From NCBI GenBank assembly GCA_023897205.1, contig JAHWDD010000004.1, forward strand, positions 2,914,001 to 2,978,000: a stretch of DNA of 64,000 bases. The letters are read 5' to 3'. Of this stretch, positions 43,861 to 59,086 are shown in pieces. A program made the position numbers and the translations under genes. Numbering within the stretch: the first letter of the stretch is position 1; each line of letters starts with the position of its first letter. This DNA comes from Exophiala sp. HKRS030. Lineage: Eukaryota; Ascomycota; Eurotiomycetes; Chaetothyriales; Herpotrichiellaceae. The notes under the pieces were generated by a model, which ran no database searches, was not told the DNA's origin, and saw only the letters and a list, made by a program, of their open reading frames with translations.

Positions 43861-44181
43861 TCAGACTCGATCATTCGCAGCTTGTTCGAGCTCCCAGAAG
43901 TCGATGATCTTGTCTTTATCTTCTGTAGTCAATCCATTCCAGGCCTCGACCTTGATCTCGTAACGGACCATCGCTGTCTCATACTGAATCAGAACTAAGG
44001 TTGGGGATCCTGGAAACTGAGTTATTGGTGGCCAGTTAGTTCAAGTCTTGCAGTAAAATCCCAGGCACGCTGGATGTTGTGGTACAAGACTGTTGTTTTC
44101 TTCCTGTTGAATTATTACATTGTACACGCCTGCATAATCAGCATTCTCAAAGCAGACAGTGACGGGCAACGTAGGGACAAC
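43861..44181 (-). CDS. Uncharacterised small gene, 3' exons only
   Basis: The last exon (44009-43861) reads SPTLVLIQYETAMVRYEIK, VEAWNGLTTEDKDKIIDFWE and LEQAANDRV before a stop, which looks like real protein. The preceding segment (VVPTLPVTVCFENADYAGVY) can be joined through an intron starting near 44060. Upstream exons probably lie towards 44500 but are not resolved. No family is recognised. Confidence 0.35.
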
Positions 44182-44975
44182 CTACTTAAAGCAGCCAGTC
44201 GTCAGCATTCAGACCCTCGAGACGTCGTCTAGGAATGAGAGCACTCACATTGAGAGAGTGATGGAGATTGAGAGACGACCGAAGGAGAATAAGGTAAGCC
44301 AATGGGCAAATATGTATCTGCCGTACTGAGATACAGCGAACCAATGAATTCCATAGTTCTTGTTGAATCTTTGTACTTTCACATGGACGGGGGTAGTAGG
44401 GGTCATCGAGGTAAAAGACCTCAACCCCATAGGCACAGATACCTATTTTCAGTTCTCTCGAATGGTGAGTTGAGTTATATATATAAAAACCTTCCATAAT
44501 CCCCTCGTAGGTGGGTGCATGTCTGAACAAGATCTTTCAGGGGAAAGGGGAAAAGACGATTGCTTTATAGTCCTGCAGCAACAGGCAACATGTCACAATC
44601 CATCGGGAAAGTTAGTGACATGCTATAGTAGTACCCAGAATAACTGATACATTCAAACGTACAATTTGAAAAAGGCCAGTAACGTTCAAAAAAACCACAG
44701 AGACCGGGCTTAAAGAGATAAAGACCGGCAGCGAATCTTCAAGGTCGAACGACGGACGGGAGAGCGATTCCATACGAGACCTTCAGTAACCACCACAAGC
44801 AGCATATTGAAGAGACAACGCAGAAGCAATGACATTTTTGTGTGTCCAAGGGTTACCAAAAACATTGCATACGAATACCAACCGAGCAGACACTGTACAC
44901 AGTGAACTCAGTTAAACACCCATATCCTCAATTCACAGAAGATAGAACAATTCTTATGGTTGCTTCACGCTAGCT
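44182..44975. other. Intergenic / unresolved
   Basis: Possible 5' exons of the preceding uncharacterised gene around 44200-44500 (a minus-strand frame with IGICAYGVEVFYLDD is suggestive), then the 3' flank of the P450 gene. No firm gene. Confidence 0.35.
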
Positions 44976-46727
44976 TCACGAAGCCTCGTGTAGCCTGACC
45001 CAGCAATACCGCGGTGCGTCTGTGAGCGTAAAGACATGTCGAGTCCTCTCTCCATGGTCAGCAGGCTGTATGTCGTCAAACTTTTGGAGGAGCCGGATGA
45101 TCGTGAAGCCTGCCAAGGTTAAAGCTTGCTGCTGGCCGAGACAAATTCTCGCGCCGCCACTGAACGGCAGATAATCCCATTTCGCCTTGCGACCGATCCA
45201 GCGATCAGGGCAAAATTCGTTGGCATCTTCTCCCCAGAGGTCTGTCCTCCGGTGCATGGCGCCCACAAAATACGCGACCGACTTGCCTTTTGGGACGTAG
45301 ACAGGAGATTTTCCATCGGGCCCGCCACCAACCGGCAAAGTGGTGTCCTTGACTGAGAATCTCGCATTGGCCGGGACGGGTGGGTATAATCGCAGACTCT
45401 CGTTCAACACATGCTGCAGATACGTGCATCCCTTGATGGAAGCGAAGTCGAGGTTCTTTGGCGATTCGTAAGACCCAAATTCACGGGTGATAATTTGACG
45501 CAGTCGGTGGAAGACGTTGACATTGTGGGCCAGTAAGTAAAAAGTCCAGCCTAAAGCGCTAGAGGTTGTATCTCGTCCGGCCACCAGAATGTTCACCAAG
45601 TTATCGCGAAGTTCGACAGGATGTCTAGTCTCTTTGATGAGTTCATCGAGGAAACAATACTTCCTCGACGTGTCGTTGGCCTTAAGATCGGTTACCTCAG
45701 CACGGCGCAAACCTTGCTGGACAAAATGATCAACGTAGGCGTGCACAACCTTAACATCCTCTTTGTAATGGCCGGGGTTGTAGAGCCAGTGCAAGTCTTC
45801 GAGAAAATTTCGAATCCCGACAGTCTTCAGTCCTCTTGCGTAAGCTTCATCGAATGACTTCCATTCAACCGTGGTCCTACGCTTATGTTCGCCATCGAGA
45901 GCTGCTAATTGAGAGTCTGTACTCTGGCCGAAAAGAAGTTCTGTGCTCGAGTCCATGGTCAATCGCATGAATAAAGGTGCCAAGTCGACTCTGTCAGTCC
46001 ATCCGTCCGGCCGGACCAAGAGATGGCGTAGTAGGTTTCTGTGATGCTTCTCCTCTGTGTCGAGATCCTGCAAAATCTCTCTCGCAAACTGTGGCCGCAG
46101 GATTGCCCTTTGATGTTTCCTGAAGTCTGATTAGTTTGCCAGCAGTGCTATACCAAGAGGGCACACGAACCATTCTGCGCCATCAGTAGTGAAAATGCCT
46201 CTTCCGAACATTGGCGACCAAGAATGTAGACGATGGCCCAGCCCAAAGTCCTCAAACTGGCTCGCTAGGAGGGCTTGAATGTTTGCAGGTTCGCATGTCT
46301 GAAAGACATCTGTGTCGAAAAATCTAGTGACATATGTCTTTGGATTTCTCTCTTGCCATTCAATAAAGTATTGAGGAGCGCGCTCGTCTCGCAACGCCTG
46401 GATGAAATCTCTGATAATTGTCACGCCGTACCACGTTCCTCGTTCTCGAGGAGCGGGCTGACAACCCCACTGCCGGGCCTGGCGCTGATGTCTTCGCTCC
46501 CCGACGACATAGCGAACGAGAACATAAGCGACCCAGGCGACGCCCGTGAGGATAAGGGCAATTTTCAGCATCTTTGAAGACTGCCTTACAGAGTTATGCA
46601 GCGCACTTCTAATCACAGAGGCTTCTGTATCGACGCTGCGTGAGTCTGACGTGTGTTGAAAGGAGGAGGTCTGGAACATCTGTGGGTTGCCTGACAGTGT
46701 ATTTGGGGCGCCTGACTGATTAGTCAT
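44976..46727 (-). CDS. Cytochrome P450, CYP52-like (alkane/fatty-acid hydroxylase type)
   Basis: Two exons; the 50-odd-bp intron near 46074-46130 splits the Trp codon in DGAEW-KHQRAILRPQFARE. All P450 landmarks are intact: membrane anchor MLKIALILTGVAWVAYVLV, I-helix AGRDTTSSAL, ExxR in ESLRLYPPVPANAR, FCPDRW, and heme loop FSGGARICLGQ with the Cys ligand. YVTRFFDTDVFQTCEPANIQ and GIFTTDGAEW are typical of the CYP52 clan, ER enzymes that omega-hydroxylate alkanes or fatty acids. From the ATG at 46727 the protein has a Ser-rich extension of about 52 residues before the anchor; the ATG at 46571 (MLKIAL) would give a normal P450 N-terminus. Confidence 0.9.
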
Positions 46728-47234
46728 CGAGATGACGGATTATCTATACTCCGTACTCCATATACCTTTTGATATCCACCAATTCCCAAGGACGTCTGCT
46801 AACCAACTCATGATGTGCATTTCTCTGGCGTCCCCCGTTGTCCTATTCTATAATATAGATAGGTTATCACTTAACGGCTCCTCCATGTCGACGAGTCCAA
46901 ACACTGCTTTGGTCCGGGCGTGAGACGTGGGGTCAAACATGGCGATGACAATCGTTGAATAGCGGAAGGTCGCTGAGTTACTTCCTATGGCGCTGAGTAA
47001 AGTAACAAGGTGATGATCAAACAGCTATTGAAGTAAGATGCAGAGTCAACGTTATGATCAAGTACGGAGTGACGCAACTTCAATAGGATAGAGTCACTCT
47101 CAAGGCAGTCATTCATGATTAAAGTCACCTCTACTAGTTCACCACGTTTCCCTGGCATCTACCGTCCTTTCTCAATCAGCCGTCATAGACACAGCATCTA
47201 AGCGCAGAAACACTCAATCTCCTCAAGCATCAAC
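46728..47234. other. Divergent promoter region (P450 / small gene)
   Basis: Contains an exact TACTCCGTA at 46747-46755 and a near copy on the other strand at about 47062. No gene seen. Confidence 0.5.
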
Positions 47235-47557
47235 ATGGCTGCTCCCTTTGACTTCTCCAGACCCAGTCCCACAATATACGACTTGAGCAACGCTGCAGGC
47301 GCAGTAAAACTTCAGAAGGTGGCGAGAGAGTTCATGGAGGTTGTCAGAGAAACTCCGGATATGAATGCCGAGCACATTTTCAGCTTTTGCAAGCTGGTGG
47401 AAGCTGCCTGGCTGAGTAGAAGATACTTCGAGAGAGGTACCGCAGTGCGATTGACTATCTGGAGACATGCGGATGTGGCATCGAAGGTGCCACACCTGAA
47501 GAGGTTGCTGCTGCAGATGAGCTCTACGAGAGGTTGGTGAATATGCTGGAGAATTGA
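47235..47557 (+). pseudogene. Small uncharacterised gene broken by a frameshift at a (GA)n run
   Basis: From the ATG at 47235 a frame reads MAAPFDFSRPSPTIYDLSN, then LQKVAREFMEVVRETPDM and FCKLVEAAWLSRRYFE. At the run GAGAGAGG (47430-47437) the protein-like signal moves to another frame, RYRSAIDYLETCGCGIEG then ATPEEVAAADELYERLVNML, with a stop at 47555-47557. The two halves would make about 108 residues. The shift equals a 2-bp gain (or 1-bp loss) and no GT-AG intron can bridge it. It is either a slippage mutation, a strain polymorphism or a sequencing error. No domain recognised; mostly helical. Confidence 0.6.
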
Positions 47558-47756
47558 GCGATGGACACACTTTTCACACAAAGTCTTCTGCCTCAGATCA
47601 CATCAGAAATGCCATCATAAATGGTAACCTGCACTCGGTTGAGTACCCTACAAACAATGAGCATCTGAAGCTCTCAATCCAAACCCTATATGAAGCTACC
47701 TAGGTAGTTTGGGAGTTGGCTATATTCAATCAAGGCAAAAGTCACCAAGATTTAAA

Positions 47757-50580
<2,824 letters not shown>

Positions 50581-53433
50581 ATGGCAGACGACGTATGCAA
50601 ATCTAGTCTTACCAGTCCCCCATGCTGGTCAATGAGAAACGTTCAAGACTGGGATCAGTGCTGACCTTCTTTGTTCCAATTTCTAGACCATTCATTCCGC
50701 TCCTCGTCATCGTCTGGGGTTCTCGGACGCCGCCCAAGATGCGTACGAAAGAGAGACCAAAATCGAGATAGAAACAAGAGCCTACATCGCTGAAGAATCG
50801 ACGAAACATGTGCTGGAGACGGGACTGTTGCGTTCCATCATTGAGCCGAGAACTGTAGGTGTTCCAATTTGACTGGATGGTGAGAAAGTTCCTAAACACG
50901 ACTCTTGTTTTTCTTGCCAGGCCATCACCCTGTTCGCCCTCTCGTTGGGCTGGTTCGCCGGGGCATGGGGGTTCAATCCTGCAGCAGCAATCCTGACACT
51001 TATCGCCGCCGATATTGGTGAGTTTGATGACGAATATACCATGTCTGAGGCCGTGGAGTCATCGACTGACCACGCCTCACCCAGATCCTACGTCTAAAAA
51101 TTCGACACTCTTCTCAATTGCCTGGAGCATGGGATTGGCAGTCGGATACTTGCTTGTCGGCCGTCTGGCGGATATCTGCGGTCGACGATGGGTCATTATT
51201 TCCTTCAATGTAATGGGACTCGTTGGCGGTAGGTTTTCTATTCTGAGCCGCCCAGCCTGGTTTTAGGACGGTACGACTGTAGGACACATTTACTGACCGA
51301 TTTGTTGGATCTACGTAGGCATCGTCGCAGGCACAGCTCAAAGCGTAAACACTTTGATCGGAGCCAATGTATGCCTTCTTTTCCAGCGTCATATGCCTCT
51401 TCATTCTTGAAGAGTCTTGTTTTTCACTCGAATCAGTTTGCTGACATTACTCGCAACGTGAAAGATACTGATCGGTCTCGCTGCTGGAGCTCAATTCGCG
51501 GCCATGGTCACGGCCACAGGCAAGTTGCATCCTCGGGAGCCCTTTTTTCCTTTTCAAAGAACTGTAGATCTAACTTTTGAGGCGTTTTCAGAACTCCTTC
51601 CAAACAAACATAAAATGCTTACCATATCCTTGGTGTTGTGTCTTGTCTTTCCGGCAACAGCTATGAGTCCATATATCGGTACGCTCCCTCAGTCTTTGCC
51701 CCATTACCGGTCACGGACTATCTTGTTTGTTATCTTCAGCCAAAGACGTCAACCATGCTATGAAAGTCGAGTTTGCTAATTCATCCACTTCTTCAGGGCG
51801 TCTACTCTATGAGACTGCCACTTGGCGTTGGATCTATTACATCTATGTCATCGTGGTCGGTAAGCACTTACACCCATTCTACCCGATCCTCACGTTTGCT
51901 TGCTCTTTGGTCGTTTCATGGATTTCTAACGTTGTATTCCTAGCCGTCGAGTTGGTTTTGTTCTTCTTTTTCTACCATCCGCGAGACTCTGTTAGTGTCT
52001 TGTCGGTCCGTTCGCGTCTCAGACGTCTCGACTTTGGTGGCATGATTCTCGCTTCGGCAGGCTTGACACTTTGCACCCTCGGCCTCTCATGGGGTGGCAA
52101 CCCAAAACCATGGACGTCAGGTATGTCACTGACGACTTTGTTTCGTATCAACCTATCCCACAATACTGGTGCTAACGTTCATCTGGCCAGGTCTGGTGTT
52201 GGGAACATTAATCAGCGGTGTCGGGACCTTGGTCCTACTGATTCTTTATGGTACGTTATCAAGTCTGGCGTTGTAATCTTGTGATACTGACTTGAATCAG
52301 AGACGTACATGCCCATCACAGAGCCATTCTTGCCCATGCATCTGTTCAAGGACTTCAGGGGCTTTACAAGCTTGCTTATTGTTGCGAGTTCAGCTGGTAT
52401 TGCATTTGTGGGCATGCATATCATTTGGCCTACCCGTAGGTGTTTCCTGTCTTTGATATCTGGACGATATGAGGAAGCCCAGACATGAATATCTTCTGTT
52501 TACTGACGTTGTTGTGATTTCATAGAGGCACTTAGATACTTCGGTCAAAACTCCGACTGGCAAACGGTGGCTTGGTTGTCATCCACGACTGGCATGGGGA
52601 CCTGGGCTGCCACCGTCTTCTGCGGGCCGTTCTGGTCCAAGATCGGTCATGTCAAGTGGCAACTCGTCTTTTGGTGTGTTTGGTTAACCGCCTTCACGGG
52701 GGCTTTGATGAATTGCAGACCAGGCGACAAGGCTTTCGCCGCGGCAGTCTCGTTCCTGGCTGGCTGCCCAGTTGGGTACCTGGAGAACCAGGCCGGTATG
52801 CTCGTGCAGTTGATCGCGCCCGAGGGCCAGCAGAGTACCTATTTTGGTGCCAGCCAGGGTATCCGGACGGCAGCTGGATCTATCGGGACAGCTGTCTTTG
52901 TGGCCATTTTGAACAGTGAGTTTTTGGCAAAATCTGGAAAAACCCACCAGCCAGATGGTTTCGTCTTTTGAGGGCTTGGGCTAACGAGGTATTTCATGGA
53001 CACAGACAAAATGCAGCCCACTATCCAAAAATACGTCACCAAAGCAGTGCTTCCTCTCGGCTTGCCCAAGACCAGTCTCGGTCCGCTGATCAAAGCACTC
53101 GTTGCGAGCGGCCCTGCACGGACAAAGGCCCTCCACGCGGTGCCCGGCATAACTCCCGAGGTCATGTCTGCCGCCCAGAACGCCTACGATAATGGTCTCG
53201 TGGCCGCGTACAGATACATGTACTACGCCGCCATCGCTTTCGGCGTCTGGTCCATCGTGGCCGCCTTGTGCCTCCGATCCATGGATCACCTACTGACGAA
53301 CCACGTGCCCAAGAGCAACGGACACAATTCTCGAGAGGTCAAGATGATGTCCGTCGAGGTGGAACACGACATGGGCGTCGACAAGAGGGCAGGAGCCACA
53401 TCTGTACATCTGGAAGGAGAGTCTGGCGTCTAG
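50581..53433 (+). CDS. MFS transporter, TRI12/siderophore-efflux-like, about 13 exons
   Basis: The first exon is only four codons (MADD from the ATG at 50581), spliced to TIHSAPRHRLGFSDAAQDAY. About a dozen short introns follow. In order: ITLFALSLGWFAGAWGFNPA (TM1), AWSMGLAVGYLLVGRLADICGRR (MFS signature), PNKHKMLTISLVLCLVF, ETATWRWIYYIYVI, FGGMILASAGLTLCTLGLSW, EPFLPMHLFKDFRGFTSLL, WLSSTTGMGTWAATVF and FGASQGIRTAAGSIGTAVFV, with a final TM and a charged C-terminal tail to 53433. The WRWIYYI and DFGG wording places it in the fungal TRI12/siderophore-type MFS group. Substrate unknown; it could export a toxin or metabolite or import a chelate. Confidence 0.87.
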
Positions 53434-54976
53434 ATCTAAAGACCGAAGGTCATGGAGCCTGCAACGTGCCCAATGGGCAATGGTCGGTCAGTTGAGAACT
53501 TTTGGGAAATCGGTGATTTTGTACGGGTTAGAAGCGAGCATAAGGAAAATTTGTCTCGGAGGTGATAGTGTCTTCTAATGGCCGTATAACTAAAGCCATC
53601 CAGATACGTTTGATTCCTCCCACCATTCAATGTTCCTGCTCTCAGATTCTCCCAAGTGGCTGTTGCGAAGCTCCTCGAGACGCCCCCGGGACGTCGCCGG
53701 ATCAATAATTATCGTCGATCTCTTCAAAATGTTGGCTCGTCACTTCGTTATCGAACCAAGGCGCCCACCGTGCCATCTGCTGCCATCCATTCGTAATATG
53801 CCGCGCACGCTCTCTCAAGAAGAGGAACGAAGTTGAATAGTAGCAGCCCTAGTCGCTGAGAATAGATGTGGTGCAATTTTCTGACCGCCTCTAGACCGGA
53901 ACGTATCCGAAAGATGTGCCATGTCAGCCCTTGAAGCTGACCAGCGATGTTGGCGGAATGGCGGTTCGCGATACTCGCAGACAGCTGCTTTCTGCATGTC
54001 CCCCGAGATTCCCAGGTATATGGCACTGCAAGCGTTTTAGGACATAGGTACCTCTGCCATGCTCTTGAAGAATTGGTTTTCCCTGAATACCTTCTGGTCG
54101 TAGCACAAATTGACGGGCATCGTGGGATCCTCCACACTACCGCCCCTACCAGCGGCGAGTGCCCTGAGACGTTCCGAATGGGGGCTCTGCAGCCAAGCAC
54201 GACGCTCCTCTCTCGCCTATTTGAAATCGACGTAGAGAAGCTCGGGAAGTCTCATGTATGATTCTGGCATTCCCTGGGGCCCCTTCCGATCTCGTGCGTG
54301 AGGAGCCTTGCAGAAGTAACAGACCTATACATTTCAACAATGCCAGTGGGCTCCTTGCCAAAACGGAACTCTCAACCTTGCCTTTCCTCTACCGAGAGCT
54401 GCACAACACTCTGTCAAGCCGAGTGCAATAGTCGCAGCGGGACCAATTGGGATGTCTACGACCACAGCGCCTTCCCTTATCTCGCGTGTGATGGGAATTT
54501 GTAAGCAAGATTAGTTCTCTTCTTCCTGTCTAAGAAGCCACACGGAAAGCAGAGAGCTTACGTCGATCCCACATCCAGCAAATTTGACGAAGCCGGTTTC
54601 CATCGCCGGATCTCGCATAGATAGGCACAGTGACCGGAATATTGCGAACATCTGAGTCAGAAGACATCTTTGCTGGCCTATTTAGATTGGAGATCGATGT
54701 CGAATCAAATGTCAGGAAAAGCACTGGAAGGAGTTGTGCAACGGAAAAAAAAATCCAAAGTAGTGGCCGAGTTCAAATATGCAAAGGTTTAAGTCAAAGT
54801 GAAATTAAGGTGTAGTGAGGGAATGTTCAGAGGCAGGAGATGAGGAAGTGAGGCAGAGCAGTGATAGAGAGAAACCTGCAGTGAAGAGGAGGGAGAGCAC
54901 AATGCTATTGTTGGAGTTCTGTCATGTGTTTGAGATACATTTGCGGACTAGACTAACTCTGCCTAAGAAGACAACA
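53434..54976. other. Long intergenic stretch, possible old relic
   Basis: 1.5 kb without a supported gene. On the minus strand between about 54200 and 53750 broken frames with a protein-like flavour occur (NLCYDQKVFRENQFFKSMAE, then after a stop NACSAIYLGISGDMQKAAV), which may be a decayed gene, but no family is recognised. Confidence 0.4.
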
Positions 54977-56672
54977 TCAGCCAAGTACCGCATGCACGAC
55001 CCTTTCCAGCTTGTCGACGATCATCTCGACGTCCGCGAGAGTGATATTATACGCGGGTGCAAGCACAATAACATCACCATTCTTTCCATCGACAGTACCC
55101 GAACCTGGAAGCAGAGATATGCCATATTCGGGCATGAATCCGGTTTTCTGCAATCAACATGTCAGGAGATGCTCGTTCTTCAGTCTGCACTAGACAAGAC
55201 AATTTACTCACATGCAACTTTCCTGCAATCTGGTCGGAAGGTGGGAATGATTCCTTTGTGGACTTTGACTTGACAAACTCGATGCCCCAGAAAAGTCCTC
55301 TCCCACGAATATCACCGACGTTCTTGTGTGAACTCAACCTCTCTCTCAACAGTGTACCGAGCTTTTCGCCCAAAACAGAAGCATTACCAAGAAGGTTGTC
55401 TTCTCGAATGATCCGCTGAACTTCATTCGCAGCTGCACACGCGACCGGATGGCCCTGGTATGTCTGGCTGTGGGTGAAGGCACCTGTCCCTCGGGCCAGT
55501 GTATCAACGATTCGCTTGTTGACGAGAAGCGCACCTATCGGGGCATATCCAGCTCCTAGACCCTTTGCAACCGTCTGTAGATCTGGAGCAACCATGGATT
55601 CTTCGTGAGACCAGGCATGTAATGTACCTGTACGGCCCATACCACTCATCACCTCATCGAGAATGAACAATGCGCCATGTCGATGGCACACTTCTCTCAT
55701 GGCTTTTAGGTATCCTGGAGTCGGAGGCACACAACCGAGGGTCTAAAAACAACTTGCGTCAATCGTGAAATCCTTGGATAACAAAGACTCAAAAGTGCAA
55801 CACATACCATGCCAGCCACGGTCTCGGCAACGAATGCACACACAGTATCCGGACCGAGACTTTGGAATGTATCCTCGAGCTCTTGAGCTAGTCTGGCAAC
55901 ATAAGCTTCGTCCGTCTCTCCTTCCTTCATATCACGATAGGGGTAACACGGCGACACATGTGCAACATTCGACCCTAAAATGGGCTCGTAGATGGCACGA
56001 CGGCCGGCATGATAGCCAACAGACAACGATCCCAAGGTGTTGCCATGATATGATTGTTTGCGTGCAATGAATTTGGTACGTTGCGGTTGAGGAGTCGACA
56101 ATTCGGTATAGTATTGGCGGGCCAATTTGAGCGCAGCCTCGATTGCTTCGGTGCCTGGTTGCTATCAGAATCGGTTGAGGCCAGGAAGCAATGTGGTCGT
56201 GAAGTCGACTTTAGCCGCCAGACGAGGAAAACGTACCTGAACTGACGATAAACACCTTGGACATCTCTCCGTTTGTCGATTGAGTGAGCGTTTGGGCCAA
56301 TCTTTCGGCAGCTTCTGTGGCGAAGAATGGCGAATAACAATACTCAACGGTATCGAGCTGTTTAACAATGGCCTCTTTTACTCGAGGATCGTTGTGACCG
56401 ATACACGCGACTGCAGCACCACATGTTGCGTCAAAGATCTCATTTCCATCGGCAGTATACAGATAGCTTCCTTTGCTCCCTGTAACGGTGGCCGGCTTCT
56501 GATCAACTTTGGCATGGAGGATTGAACTGGCACTAGTGGTCTTCGGCCTGATTCCATTCTGGCCTTTGTCATTGTCAACAGGCTTGATTTCGACCTTGGT
56601 CGTGTGTGATGGCTTCAACATGCCACCGTTGGTCAAGTTGTCGACCATGTGTACGTTGTTGACGCTCGTCAT
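54977..56672 (-). CDS. Class III aminotransferase (PLP-dependent)
   Basis: Four exons from the ATG at 56672 to the TGA at 54977. The first ends VFIVSSG and joins GTEAIEAALKLARQYYTE. Family signatures: SYHGNTLGSLSVG, VSPCYPYRDMKEGE, CAFVAETVAGM, then after the second intron TLGCVPPTPGYLKAMREVC and ALFILDEVMSGMGRTG (PLP-ring Asp), and the catalytic Lys in TVAKGLGAGYAPIGALLV. The last exon, KTGFMPEYGISLLPGSGTVD to VHAVLG, closes the C-terminal domain. Length is about 470 residues. The enzyme would move amino groups from an omega-amino acid or diamine to a keto acid; the HAWSHEES segment is like fungal and bacterial omega-transaminases. The first 40 residues are a non-conserved extension. Confidence 0.9.
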
Positions 56673-57048
56673 GGTGATCAGAGTCGTAACTTCAAAATAG
56701 ATAGATGTGTCGCCAAGTGGCTATTGATGGACTTGCACTGGAATGCCGTCTGCGGCCCTCTCTTTAGCTGTGTGATGTTTTGATGGACTCGAGATCAATT
56801 CTTTCACCGCATGATTTTTGACAGGACCTTTAATCATAAGGATCAATCCCGCCCTACGACGCATGTCGATCGAAAGCGGACATGTCCATCAAGAGGTCCC
56901 TGATTGTTCGTACCGGGGTTGTGTTGCATGCTATGTGGACCCTGCCGTGTAAATCAACCGTGCCGGTGCGGAAAAAGGGAAAGACCAGGCGAGGAACAAT
57001 CTTGATCACTCAAATTTCACATGCTTGAGATTTTCTACATCGCAAATA
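56673..57048. other. Intergenic upstream of aminotransferase
   Basis: No gene seen. Confidence 0.5.
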
Positions 57049-58777
57049 TCACCAGTTCAACCATTCAGACATGAAATCACCCCAAAATTCTTCTTGGTCT
57101 CTGTCTCTGCCTCTGTGCGATCTTGATCCCTGGTTGGATTCGTCATCAATGAACGAGTTGATAAGTTCATAAGCCGATTCATCACCTTTTTGTTGGGTTT
57201 GGACTGATGACCTCAGATGGGAAGTAGTCTGCTTCTCCACGGCCGAGAGAATCCTATCCAACCACCCGAAGAATGTAGGAGTAGCCAAGACGATATCTTG
57301 TGTTGCGAGTGTCCGTGCCTCTTGTAGAGTCTGACGAAATCGACCTATATATTCGAGTGTGAGCGGAGCCCCTTCTTGCCCCGTGGAAGTCTCGACACGG
57401 GGTAGCAGGAAGAGTGTCGTCAAGACATGACCCCATTCGGCAGCGCCAAACAACATCAGGTAGGCAGCGCCTCTTTCGAGGACGTTCGATAACACCAGGG
57501 CAAGATTATCGACACAAACTTGGCGATCCTGGTTCGACAAGGTCCCAGGGCGTGCGCATTTCAACATGCCATATGCGTGAGCAAAATGCTGCATGGATTT
57601 GATGGCAGACAGAGTTGATGCAGTTGGGTAAGTCGCTTTCCAATCTTCCAGTGCCGCTGCAAGATTCCAAGACTGAAGAAGAGTCTTCTCGGGACAACTC
57701 AGGTGGTCGTGTTGTTGTGCTAGGATGTACAACAGCCCGACGAGAGCAGGTGCCTCTCGGTCGAAACCTTCACTCGATCTTTGAGCCAGATGCTGGGCAA
57801 CATATCTCAGGCTCTGAATGCATCGCATGGTATCTGGCCTATCGTATCCAAGAATACCGGTGCCACAACTGAGGTAGTAGCACAGCAAAAATGCTCGCGC
57901 CACATTGGGGTCATTCTCTGATTCCAAGAGGGATGATCGAGGATGCCTGAATCTTGTGTACAGTCCCAAATCAGCCGCCATTGCTAGTGCAAGGTGGAGA
58001 AACTGAAAATACTGCTGCGTGTCGTGATTGTGGCGATGAGGGTGGTAGATGAGATAAGTCAGGAGACTTTGCAAAAGTTCCAGACTTCGTTGTCCTCGTA
58101 TGACAACTCGGTCAGCCAGGATATGACGGAAAATACTCTCGCTTTCTGCCTCGAGAACCTGACAGGAACTGCTTGCGGTTAAGATAACGGATAGGAAGAA
58201 TAGCGGTGATTCCGTCATAAAAGCTTCAATGGACAGTTTTGGCCTATGAAAGGCAAAGGGTACGGCCTGTATCAGTCTGTCATAGTGTTGAAGATAAGCC
58301 TGGCATTCTGCGACTCCCAACGCCCGGAATCGTGGCCACTTGTCACCAACAGCCTCTGATCGAAGGACTGTGAGCAGATCTTGGCCAAAAGAGCCATCCG
58401 GCAGGTGCAGTACATTCTTCAAGCATCCATGAGGTGCACTGCAAACGCAGTCGAGTCTAGTATTGGCTTCTGCTCTCTGGCCGTCGTTGAGAGAGATTCC
58501 AGGCGGACACTTTTTCCTACAACCAAGTCAGATGTCGCTAAGTTGAGTTACCGCACGGCAAAATTACCGTCTCTTTGGTGTTCTTCTTTTGAGAGGGTCA
58601 TGTGGTACGCAAGTGATCTCGGCCTCTTCGCATCTGATATGTCACTTTCAGCACAGCCATTATGCTAGAAATCGAGGGGGAGGGTTACCTTCTGCAGATA
58701 TCGGCGCTTTTGCCGGGGAGACAACGTGACTTGCGTGCTCTACATGTTTCACATGCTTGCCTACACCGTTCCCTCAT
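57049..58777 (-). CDS. Zn2Cys6 transcription factor, 3 exons
   Basis: The DNA-binding cluster is split over two exons: exon 1 from the ATG at 58777 gives CETCRARKSRCLPGKSADIC, and exon 2 (from about 58627) gives RCEEAEITCVPHDPLKRR. Spliced, this is C-x2-C-x6-C-x8-C-x2-C-x6-C, a perfect binuclear zinc cluster. Exon 3 begins KKCPPGISLND and carries the fungal-specific factor middle region, including ESPLFFLSVILTASSS, DRVVIRGQRSLELLQSLLTYLIY and FLHLALAMAADLGLYTR. The acidic/basic end is EEFWGDFMSEWLNW, a possible activation segment. Total about 510 residues. Transcribed divergently from the SdhC paralogue with about 310 bp between start codons, and tail-to-head with the aminotransferase, so either may be a target (inference). 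Confidence 0.9.
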
Positions 58778-59086
58778 GCCAAGATAGCAACCATGTAACC
58801 GGGAAAGGGACAGTCTCGATCTCGCTGCGATAAGAGGAATCTGGAGATTGTCGGAAGATGAAGAGAATCGTCGGAACTTCAAGCACAATGCTTGGCTGAT
58901 CTGGAATCGGAAAAGCGCCATCTCTGCCCGCAAATGATGGCGTCTGATTGGCTCGAGCAATATACCTCACTGAGCTGCTATTCTGTATGTACATCCATTT
59001 GGTACCACTCGCACGATCTCCCCTTTCTCACATCTTCCAAGACTACACAGGGACTCTTTTAATTGTTCTCAACGAACGGTCTGAAA
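58778..59086. promoter_or_regulatory. Shared divergent promoter (Zn2Cys6 factor / SdhC paralogue)
   Basis: A 309-bp region between the two start codons. No clear CGG-CCG dyad was recognised by eye. A minus-strand open frame crosses it in frame with the factor and holds an in-frame ATG upstream, so the factor could start further out. Confidence 0.4.

Noticed and set aside
53748..54200. 150-codon minus-strand frame
   Set aside because: Some protein-like words, but no start context, splice partners or family; kept only as a possible relic in the gap entry.
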